Shown here: positions 1 through 5,116 of the stretch, one piece after another
Layout: the number at the start of each line of letters is the position of its first letter
Numbering within the stretch: the stretch's first letter is position 1
Source: Dehalococcoidia bacterium
GTDB taxonomy: Bacteria; Chloroflexota; Dehalococcoidia; GIF9; UBA5629
Assembly (NCBI GenBank): GCA_012961565.1
Contig: DTZC01000118.1
Span: 1-8,176, forward strand
Direction of reading: 5' to 3'
DNA length: 8,176 bases
Program-made: the position numbers and the translations under genes
Notes under the pieces: model-generated
Databases searched by the model: none
Told to the model about the DNA's origin: nothing
Seen by the model: the letters and a program-made list of their open reading frames with translations, nothing else

Positions 1-1
1 G

Positions 2-97
2 AGATTCCTTGCACAGGCCAGGGTTGCCTGCCTGGAGAAGCCTTTTGATGCCGAGCAGTTGAAGGAAGAGGTGCAGCATGCTTTGACTGGTGGCTAG
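2..97 (+). CDS. Response regulator receiver domain, C-terminal tail (partial, 5' end outside window)
   Basis: Reading from base 2 gives an open frame of 31 residues ending in TAG at 95-97. It contains the stretch CLEKPFDAEQLKEEVQHAL. The Lys-Pro-Phe followed by an amphipathic helix is the typical end of a CheY-like receiver: the conserved Lys after beta-5, then alpha-5. The protein stops soon after that helix. It is therefore either a stand-alone receiver or a protein with its receiver at the C-terminus, such as a hybrid kinase; the window does not show which. It converges on the helicase gene with only 14 bp between the stop codons, and I see no convincing terminator there. The family assignment rests on this short motif only. 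Confidence 0.6.
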   Translation, partial: RFLAQARVACLEKPFDAEQLKEEVQHALTGG

Positions 98-111
98 TAG
101 TGCACGTCCAG

Positions 112-1692
112 TTACGCACCAGATGGTAACTCTTCTATTTCCAAAATCCTGTCTACGCGGAAAGCTCTTTCCTCGTTCCGTTTGAGGCAAAATGCTTTGA
201 GCCCTGTGTATTTGACCCCGTTATATTCCATGTCTCCGACTTCCTTGGGCTGTACTATTCTTTTTGATTTTTCATCGTTGGGCTTAAGATAGACTATTCT
301 CAATGCCGAATTGTTGCGGATGGCTCTTTTGATTATCTCGATTTTCTCATCGACGGAGCAAGCCTGCTCAGCCTTTTGGTACTGGAAATTGGCTAAGAAG
401 CTGACTATCCTATGGTCCATCCAGACATGGTGTTTTCGTACCGGCTTCTTGAGGACAATACCTTCGAGTGTCGTGCAGCGGCTCAGTGCCACATACATCT
501 GTCCATGAGCAAATGTGCCTCTGCCGATATCTATGATGACTTTTTCGAATGTTTTCCCCTGCCCCTTGTGGATGGTCACAGCCCAAGCCAGCATGATAGG
601 GTATTGTCTGAAGGTGCCCACGACCTCAGATTGAAGGCTGCCAGCTTCAATAAAGAAGCGGTAGATTTCCCATTTGTGGGGGGTGATTTTCACCTCGAGA
701 CCGCTGGACAGCGTGGCAATTATGAGCGGCTCGTTGTCCCCCTTGTCTTTTATGGTGATGATTTTGCCGATGGTGCCATTGACCCATCGCCCTTCGGCAT
801 CGTTGTTCAGCATCATAATCTGTGCTCCTGCCTTGACTCGGAGCTCAATTGCGGTGGGGAGATATTCTTGCCCGAATTGCCCCCGAATTTTGCCCTTAAG
901 AACATGGGTAGTGCCGCTCAGCCTTTCCAGTTGTCTGTTGTTGATGCGGTCAGCCAGTTCGTTAGTGGTCGTCAGGTGAACGTAGAAATCGTCGAAAGAC
1001 GGTTCATACTGCGGGAAGTATCTCCGATTGAGGAGTGCCAGGTCTTCTTTGGTTATCGACTTGCTGCGGATGGCATTGAGCAGATTGATAAAGTTTATAT
1101 CATGCTGCCGGTAAATCTTCTCCAGCTCAATAAACTCCATCTCCAGATTGTGGAGTACGTGGGCACTGAAAAAGTAGGGTGTGTCATAGGTTGAGGAAAA
1201 AATCTGCTTTTCCTCGCCTTTGACCACCGGTGGTAGCTGGTACAGGTCACCGACGAAAATCATCTGGATGCCGCCGAAGGGTCTGTTTTTCCTGGGACCA
1301 TTCAGCCGCAAAAACATATCGACGCAATCAAGCAAATCAGCCCTGACCATCGATATCTCATCGATGACAATGGCATCCAGTTCCTTGTAGGTTGAGTTGT
1401 AGCTATCTCTGCCAACACGCTTCACTTTTTCCGGTGTGATGCCTGGCTTGAGGTTGAAGAAGGAATGGATGGTCTGCCCTCTAACGTTAAGAGCAGCTAC
1501 ACCAGTAGGAGCTAGTACCACCACCTTCTTTTTTGTGGTGTTGCGGAAGTAATCGAGCAGTGTTGATTTCCCGGTGCCGGCTCTGCCGGTGATGAAGACA
1601 TTTTTACCGGAATGTTCCATGATATCCAGCGCACGCTGGAATTGCTCGTTCAACTCTATTGCTGGCTGTTTCACCTTCGATGGCGTTTTCAT
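112..1692 (-). CDS. PIF1-family (RecD-like superfamily 1B) DNA helicase with C-terminal WYL domain
   Basis: ATP-dependent 5'-3' DNA helicase, 526 aa from the chosen ATG. Visible motifs: Walker A GRAGTGKST (residues 36-44), APTGVAA (61-67), Walker B IDEIS with D111-E112, GDLYQLPPV (148-156), YRQ with the likely Arg finger (194-196), the UvrD_C_2-type TIHKGQGKTF (373-382) and YVALSR (400-405). Residues about 447-523 look like a WYL domain: Y468, R478-P482, then AFCLKR and R509, F511, D514-R515. In a related bacterial PIF1 the WYL domain is reported as an accessory single-stranded DNA-binding module. Start choice: the frame stays open to a TTG at 1801-1803, which would add 37 poorly patterned residues. 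That TTG has no clear ribosome-binding site and lies at the predicted transcription start. The ATG at 1690-1692 has a weak AGGTAG just upstream. The cellular role (replication fork, G-quadruplex or recombination work) cannot be told from sequence, and nothing ties it to the Pho genes beyond adjacency. Confidence 0.9.
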   Translation of the reverse strand: MKTPSKVKQPAIELNEQFQRALDIMEHSGKNVFITGRAGTGKSTLLDYFRNTTKKKVVVLAPTGVAALNVRGQTIHSFFNLKPGITPEKVKRVGRDSYNSTYKELDAIVIDEISMVRADLLDCVDMFLRLNGPRKNRPFGGIQMIFVGDLYQLPPVVKGEEKQIFSSTYDTPYFFSAHVLHNLEMEFIELEKIYRQHDINFINLLNAIRSKSITKEDLALLNRRYFPQYEPSFDDFYVHLTTTNELADRINNRQLERLSGTTHVLKGKIRGQFGQEYLPTAIELRVKAGAQIMMLNNDAEGRWVNGTIGKIITIKDKGDNEPLIIATLSSGLEVKITPHKWEIYRFFIEAGSLQSEVVGTFRQYPIMLAWAVTIHKGQGKTFEKVIIDIGRGTFAHGQMYVALSRCTTLEGIVLKKPVRKHHVWMDHRIVSFLANFQYQKAEQACSVDEKIEIIKRAIRNNSALRIVYLKPNDEKSKRIVQPKEVGDMEYNGVKYTGLKAFCLKRNEERAFRVDRILEIEELPSGA

Positions 1693-1810
1693 CTGGACTA
1701 CCTGATTGATATGGAAAGCATCCTTCTGGCTACCGGGAACATCCTCTGATACTTCCTTCAGCCTGTTGCTGGCTGTTGTTTGTAAGTTTGTCTGCCTGTT
1801 CAACGCAATG

Positions 1811-1839
1811 AGAATACATCCAGGCTCCGGTTATGTCAA
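1811..1839 (-). promoter_or_regulatory. Predicted sigma70-type promoter of the helicase gene
   Basis: On the minus strand TTGACA (1839-1834, a perfect -35) is followed after 17 bp by TATTCT (1816-1811, 4 of 6 matches to TATAAT). The start of transcription would fall near 1804. This gives a leader of about 110 nt to the ATG at 1692, or an almost leaderless message if the TTG at 1803 is used. It was found by eye and is not tested. Confidence 0.5.
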
Positions 1840-1862
1840 CATCCAGTTCCGCAGGGATGTTG
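1837..1862. repeat. Inverted repeat between the divergent helicase and phoB promoters (possible operator)
   Basis: CAACATCC (1837-1844) and GGATGTTG (1855-1862) are perfect 8-bp inverted arms with a 10-bp spacer. Each arm overlaps the predicted -35 box of one divergent promoter: TTGACA of the helicase on the left and TTGTAA of phoB on the right. This is the geometry of an operator for a dimeric regulator. The sequence does not resemble the CTTAAC boxes before mgsA, so PhoB is not the obvious ligand. It may also be chance. Confidence 0.35.
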
Positions 1863-1889
1863 TAACAGCACGACAGCTAGTATTATACT
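1860..1889 (+). promoter_or_regulatory. Predicted promoter of phoB-phoR
   Basis: TTGTAA (1860-1865) and TATACT (1884-1889, 5 of 6 matches to TATAAT) are separated by 18 bp. Transcription would begin near 1896, about 10 nt before the ATG at 1906, so the leader would be very short. No CTTAAC-type 11-bp repeats lie here, so direct autoregulation through the boxes seen before mgsA is not evident. Confidence 0.35.
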
Positions 1890-1905
1890 GGTGGTAAGTG
1901 ATAAC

Positions 1906-2614
1906 ATGACCGGCAGCAAGATTCTCATCGTAGAAGATGACAGAACTCTGCTTGATGTTCTCAAGTATAATCTGGACAGGGAGGGTTACCAGGTGATTAC
2001 TGCCGCCGACGGCGTTCAAGCGCTGGAAATCGCCCGGGCGGAAAAGCCAGCCCTCATTATTCTGGACATCATGCTCCCCCAGCTGGACGGCTTTGAAGTG
2101 TGCCGCATTTTGCGCCAGGAGATGACGATGCCCATCTTGATGCTCACTGCCAGGACAGAAGAAATCGACCGGGTAGTTGGCTTGGAAGCTGGGGGCTGAT
2201 GACTATCTGCCCAAGCCTTTTAGCCTGAGGGAACTGCTGGCGCGTATTCGGGCTCTGCTACGACGGGTAGAGATGGCGAGGCAAGAGACACTTGCCCAGC
2301 AGCAGGCGATACCACAGGCAATTAGAATTGCCGACGTTGAGATTGATTTTGCCCGCCACCAAGTACGGCGCCGCAGTATTGTCCTTGACTTAAGCCCTAG
2401 GGAGTTCGATTTGCTCGCCTTTCTGATTAGAAATCGGGGGCAAGTGTTTACTCGTGACCATCTTCTGGAGAAAGTATGGGGCTATGATTATGCTGGTGAT
2501 ACCAGAACTGTTGATGTTCATATTCGCTGGTTGAGGCAGAAGATTGAAGATGACCCGTCTCATCCCAGGTATCTACTGGCGGTGCGGGGTGTGGGATATA
2601 AATTTGAGGGGTAG
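1906..2614 (+). pseudogene. phoB: PhoB/PhoP-type phosphate response regulator, interrupted by a single-base frameshift
   Basis: OmpR/PhoB-family transcription factor. The first frame (ATG 1906, or GTG 1891) carries the receiver: acidic pocket E10-D12, phosphoacceptor D54 in ILDIMLP, and switch T81 in MLTAR. It runs into TGA at 2197-2199 after GLEAGG. The next frame continues exactly with [10 protein letters not shown], holding the conserved K103, and then a complete winged-helix DNA-binding domain (SPREFDLL through RGVGYKFEG) to TAG at 2612-2614. Removing one G from the G5 run at 2191-2195 restores a 235-aa protein, a normal length for PhoB or PhoP. Both halves are well conserved and phoR follows 2 bp later. 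A homopolymer sequencing or assembly error in a working gene is therefore the likeliest reading; a true recent mutation or +1 ribosomal frameshifting is possible. The predicted targets are the boxes at 4361-4415. Confidence 0.88.
2191..2199 (+). other. Frameshift site in phoB (G5 run followed by TGA)
   Basis: The upstream frame reads GCT GGG GGC TGA and terminates. The conserved reading is GCT GGG GCT GAT GAC, encoding A-G-A-D-D, so exactly one G is surplus. A ribosome would need a +1 shift on the Gly codons immediately before the UGA to make full-length protein. Confidence 0.85.
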
Positions 2615-2616
2615 AC

Positions 2617-4365
2617 ATGTTCCAGGGCATTGGATGGCGGATTAGCATAACCTTCGTTGTGCTTATCTTGGTGTGCATGGGTGGGCTGAGCGCTTATCTG
2701 CTGCACTTTGTCAAGGGTAATTATCTGGACAATCTGCGGGCTCAGCTTGCTGCTCAGGTGCAGCTAGTGGGCGATGCCTGTAAGACGTACCTTGAAGGTG
2801 GAGAGATAGAAAAGATTGACGCTCTGGCTGACCGCCTGGGAAACAAAAGCGGCAGCCGTATCACCATCATCGATGCCTCCGGTGTGGTGCTGGGTGACTC
2901 TAAAAGGAACCCCAGAACGATGGAGAACCATGGTAACCGACCGGAGGTGCTTGAAGCTCTTGCCGGTGGCAGCGGTAGCAGTATTCGCTACAGCACCACC
3001 ATGGAGTGCGACATGATGTATGTTGCTGTGCCGATAGTGGTAGACGGTGAAATCGCTGGTGTTGCCCGGGTCTCGCTGCCACTGGCTGAGGTAAATGAGT
3101 CACTGGGGCACGTAAACCGGATGATAATTGGCGGCACTGCTGTCGCTACTACGGTGGCTATCCTGCTGGCAGTGCAGATATCAAGGGCAACTACTCGTCC
3201 TATTAAGAGGCTCACCCAGATGTCTAACAGGATGGCTCATGGCGAGCTTGGCCAGAAAATCGAGGTGACTTCCCAGGATGAAGTGGGGAAGCTGGCAGAA
3301 GCCTTTAACTTGATGTCAGCCAGACTAAAAGAGATGGTGGCCTTGCTGACCAGTGAGCGGGACAAAATGGCTGCCATTCTATCCACAATAGATGATGGGA
3401 TTCTGCTAGTTGATGGTGAAAGTAGGGTAGCTGTGGTCAACTGGGCAGCGCAGAAGCTGTTCAGGCTTTCTGGGGATAAGATGGTGGGGCTCACTTTTAT
3501 CGAGGTAGTACGTGACCACGAACTGGACAGCATCCTTCAACAATGTCTCAAAACCCGAAAGCAGCAGACGAAGGTAGTGGAGACCGAGCCGGGGAGGCGG
3601 TTTTTTAAGGTGATAGCCACGCCGCTAGACAGTGGCTCACTGGTGCTGGTCCAAGATATCTCCGAGCTCCGTCGCCTAGAAACGGTGCGTCGCGATTTTA
3701 TTTCTAACATCTCTCACGAATTACGCACTCCGCTAGCCTCGCTCAAGGTTCTGGTGGAAACACTTCAAGGCGGGGCAATTGAGAATGGAGCAGTAGCCCG
3801 GGACTTCCTTTGCAAAATAGACATTGAAGTGGACAAATTGACCCAGATGGCAAATGAGCTTGGTGAACTATCTCGCATTGAAAGTGGTAAGGTCTCGCTT
3901 AACATGGAGCCTGTTGACGTAGAAGGAGTGGTAAAACGTGTTGCCGAGCGGTTCAAGATGCAGGCGGAAAGAGGTGGACTTAGTCTTGAGATGGACATCC
4001 CTTCTATTTTACCTCGAGCTTTGGCTGACGGGGAGCGGGTGGAACAGGTCCTGGTCAACTTGGTCCACAACGCTATCAAGTTCACCCTGCCGGATGGCAA
4101 GGTAACCATATCAGCGGCCGCTGAAGGTGACAGTATCCTGATTTCAGTGGCTGACACCGGAGTGGGCATTCCTGCTGATGAGCTGCCGCGCATCTTCGAG
4201 CGCTTCTACAAGGCTGATAAAGCCAGAGCTGGTGGTGGCACCGGACTGGGGCTGGCTATCGCCAAGCATATCGTGGAAGCCCTCGGCGGCAAGATTTGGG
4301 CAGAGAGCATTGAGGGTAAGGGCTCAACCTTTACCTTCACTCTACCCATGGCAGTGAAGCCTTAA
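2617..4365 (+). CDS. phoR: PhoR-type phosphate sensor histidine kinase
   Basis: Membrane sensor kinase of 582 aa that should phosphorylate PhoB when phosphate is scarce. Order of parts: membrane segment about 10-31; extracytoplasmic Cache/PAS-like sensor about 32-165, with ITIIDASGVVLGDS (83-96); second membrane segment about 168-188; HAMP about 190-241; PAS about 249-350; HisKA with phospho-acceptor H367 in SHELRTP; HATPase_c with N485 (N box), DTGVGIP (513-519, G1), IFERFYKAD (526-534, F box) and GGGTGLGLAIAK (539-550, G2). All catalytic boxes are intact. The large outer domain resembles Bacillus PhoR more than the short E. coli protein. The ATG has GAGGGG at 2605-2610, inside the end of phoB, so the two genes are probably translationally coupled. 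The stop codon TAA (4363-4365) lies inside the first Pho-box repeat. Confidence 0.93.
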   Translation: MFQGIGWRISITFVVLILVCMGGLSAYLLHFVKGNYLDNLRAQLAAQVQLVGDACKTYLEGGEIEKIDALADRLGNKSGSRITIIDASGVVLGDSKRNPRTMENHGNRPEVLEALAGGSGSSIRYSTTMECDMMYVAVPIVVDGEIAGVARVSLPLAEVNESLGHVNRMIIGGTAVATTVAILLAVQISRATTRPIKRLTQMSNRMAHGELGQKIEVTSQDEVGKLAEAFNLMSARLKEMVALLTSERDKMAAILSTIDDGILLVDGESRVAVVNWAAQKLFRLSGDKMVGLTFIEVVRDHELDSILQQCLKTRKQQTKVVETEPGRRFFKVIATPLDSGSLVLVQDISELRRLETVRRDFISNISHELRTPLASLKVLVETLQGGAIENGAVARDFLCKIDIEVDKLTQMANELGELSRIESGKVSLNMEPVDVEGVVKRVAERFKMQAERGGLSLEMDIPSILPRALADGERVEQVLVNLVHNAIKFTLPDGKVTISAAAEGDSILISVADTGVGIPADELPRIFERFYKADKARAGGGTGLGLAIAKHIVEALGGKIWAESIEGKGSTFTFTLPMAVKP

Positions 4366-4415
4366 CCAAACCTTAAACAAAATTTAACACTCTCTTAATT
4401 GAGCCTTAACCATCC
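4361..4415 (+). promoter_or_regulatory. Pho box array: five tandem 11-bp CTTAA(C/A)-type repeats
   Basis: TTAA occurs at 4362, 4373, 4384, 4395 and 4406, a spacing of exactly 11 bp each time. The units are CTTAACCAAAC, CTTAAACAAAA, TTTAACACTCT, CTTAATTGAGC and CTTAACCATCC. PhoB and PhoP bind direct repeats with an 11-bp period, one helical turn per monomer, and Bacillus PhoP sites have TTAACA-like cores, so the match in form is good. The last CTTAAC ends 10 bp before the TATGCT -10 element, the distance expected when the box replaces a -35. Binding by this PhoB is inferred from the motif and the flanking genes. Confidence 0.8.
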
Positions 4416-4426
4416 CCTGTTATGCT
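4399..4426 (+). promoter_or_regulatory. Predicted PhoB-activated promoter of mgsA-pstSCAB
   Basis: TATGCT (4421-4426) is a plausible -10. At -35 there is only a weak TTGAGC (4399-4404), 16 bp upstream and overlapping Pho boxes four and five, as expected for an activator-dependent promoter. The start would be near 4433, giving a leader of about 50 nt before mgsA. A 5-bp inverted repeat, CTGTT (4417-4421) and AACAG (4430-4434), surrounds the -10. Confidence 0.55.
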
Positions 4427-4456
4427 TAAAACAGGATGAAGGATTTGGTTAAGGCT
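4402..4456. repeat. Perfect 11-bp inverted repeat spanning the mgsA promoter; third copy of the Pho-box 11-mer
   Basis: AGCCTTAACCA (4402-4412) is matched by its exact reverse complement TGGTTAAGGCT (4446-4456) across a 33-nt loop. A third identical copy of AGCCTTAACCA lies at 4358-4368. The three copies are offset by 44 bp each, four 11-bp repeat units. The right arm lies about 14 nt past the predicted transcription start. Only transcripts reading through from phoR would contain both arms and could fold the stem, which is followed by the T-rich AATTTTAT. Confidence 0.6.
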
Positions 4457-4466
4457 AATTTTATGA

Positions 4467-4479
4467 AGGAGGGAGGTGA
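4467..4479 (+). promoter_or_regulatory. Strong ribosome-binding site that fixes the mgsA start
   Basis: AGGAGGGAGGTGA ends 4 nt before the ATG at 4484; its GGAGG core at 4472-4476 is 7 nt away. Two in-frame upstream ATGs, at 4436 and 4463, lack a comparable site. The first would also lie within a few bases of the predicted transcription start. Confidence 0.8.
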
Positions 4480-4483
4480 ACAT

Positions 4484-4927
4484 ATGGAAAGGCTGGCTCT
4501 AGCCCTGATTGCTCACGACTCAAAGAAGGGTGACATGGTTTGTCTATTGAAGGCGCATCGGGGTGAACTGCTTGGGCTTGACTTAGTTGCTACCAGAAGC
4601 ACCGGGCAGCTGATTCAGTCAAGAGTTGGCTTACCAGTAACTCTAATGCAGAGCGGACCCCACGGCGGCGACCAGCAAATTGGAGCCCTGGTCGCCAATG
4701 GCGATGTGGGGGCAGTGATTTTCCTTCGTGACCCGTTGATGGCACAGCCCCATGAGCCAGATATATCGGCACTGCTTCGGATTTGCGATGTCCACAATGT
4801 GCCACTAGCAACCAATCTGGCCACTGCTGAGGCAGTGCTGCACCTTATCTTTGAGCATCCTGAAGCCTTGGGCGGACATCACCCTGCTGCACAATTTATT
4901 GAGGAAATGGCGGCAGTTCATGAATAA
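4484..4927 (+). CDS. mgsA: Methylglyoxal synthase
   Basis: Cytoplasmic enzyme converting dihydroxyacetone phosphate (DHAP) to methylglyoxal and inorganic phosphate; the 147 aa compare with 152 in E. coli. With a constant offset of 8 from E. coli numbering, the catalytic set is present: H11-D12 (ALIAHD), the phosphate-binding S57-G58, the catalytic base D63 in SGPHGGDQQ, D83 (RDPL), H90 and D93 in PHEPD, and LATNLATAE near the end. The substrate-phosphate loop reads ATRSTG rather than the usual ATGTTG, giving Ser39 for Thr47, a conservative change, and Arg38 for a Gly. In E. coli the enzyme is inhibited by phosphate and so is active when phosphate is low. Here it sits directly behind the Pho boxes and ahead of pstS, in line with a role in releasing phosphate during starvation. 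The ribosome-binding site sets the start at 4484. Confidence 0.93.
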   Translation: MERLALALIAHDSKKGDMVCLLKAHRGELLGLDLVATRSTGQLIQSRVGLPVTLMQSGPHGGDQQIGALVANGDVGAVIFLRDPLMAQPHEPDISALLRICDVHNVPLATNLATAEAVLHLIFEHPEALGGHHPAAQFIEEMAAVHE

Positions 4928-4940
4928 AGGGGGACACGAA

Positions 4941-5075
4941 ATGTGGAGGCAGCGATATTGCAATGAAGCTCTGCATCCTTGTAACAGTCCTGCCACTATT
5001 AAGCCACGATTCGCCTCAGGCAGGAAGAAGCTCGTGAAAAGGAGGTTTGTGCTCATGAAACTGAAACCAGCATAG
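4941..5075 (+). CDS. Possible small basic protein between mgsA and pstS (hypothetical)
   Basis: Unrecognised 44-residue frame with ATG at 4941, preceded by AAAGGGGG (4926-4933) at a 7-nt spacing. The frame is also open from an ATG at 4920 that overlaps the mgsA stop. The product is strongly basic (12 Lys or Arg), has two Cys, no membrane segment and no motif I know. It may be a genuine small protein, a translated leader that keeps ribosomes on the spacer, or chance. The reasonable ribosome-binding site is the only positive evidence. Confidence 0.25.
   Translation: MWRQRYCNEALHPCNSPATIKPRFASGRKKLVKRRFVLMKLKPA
4988..5025 (+). other. Weak potential RNA stem in the mgsA-pstS spacer
   Basis: TCCTGCC (4988-4994) can pair with GGCAGGA (5019-5025) to form a 7-bp stem with a 24-nt loop. 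No T run follows, so it is not a terminator and mgsA and pstS can be co-transcribed through it. Confidence 0.25.
5037..5075 (+). other. Strong ribosome-binding site with a six-codon ORF (MKLKPA) just before pstS
   Basis: AAAAGGAGG (5037-5045) stands 9 nt before an ATG (5055) whose frame ends after six codons at TAG (5073-5075). It shares its frame and stop with the small basic ORF. The site matches the anti-Shine-Dalgarno better than that of pstS. Possible readings are a leader peptide, a ribosome-loading site feeding pstS 41 nt further on, or the remnant start of a lost gene. Confidence 0.35.
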
Positions 5076-5116
5076 AAAAGAGACGAATAGCCAAAATAAT
5101 CAAAAGGAGTGCAAAA

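Noticed and set aside
13..36. Hairpin near the start of the window as a terminator for the minus-strand helicase
   Set aside because: The CAGGCCAGG and CCTGCCTGG stretches pair poorly, with mismatches, no T run follows on the minus strand, and the bases lie within a coding sequence.
412..1194. 260-codon open frame on the + strand inside the helicase gene
   Set aside because: It is antisense to conserved helicase motifs, shows no family motif and has no promoter or ribosome-binding site. It is a shadow of a real gene.
1804..1905. Pho boxes upstream of phoB for autoregulation
   Set aside because: No 11-bp-spaced TTAA or CTGTCAT-like repeats are present in this interval.
2177..2614. Independent gene for the DNA-binding half of phoB starting at TTG 2177
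   Set aside because: It begins in the middle of the receiver domain with no ribosome-binding site. The single-base frameshift explains it fully.
3765..4193. 142-codon minus-strand frame inside phoR, and similar minus-strand frames in pstC and pstA
   Set aside because: They lie opposite the kinase catalytic core and the permease membrane segments. Their Ser/Pro/Thr-rich composition is typical of antisense reading.
4436..4483. N-terminal extension of mgsA from the ATG at 4436
   Set aside because: It would add 16 residues absent from the family, starts within a few bases of the predicted transcription start, and contains the strong ribosome-binding site that serves the ATG at 4484.
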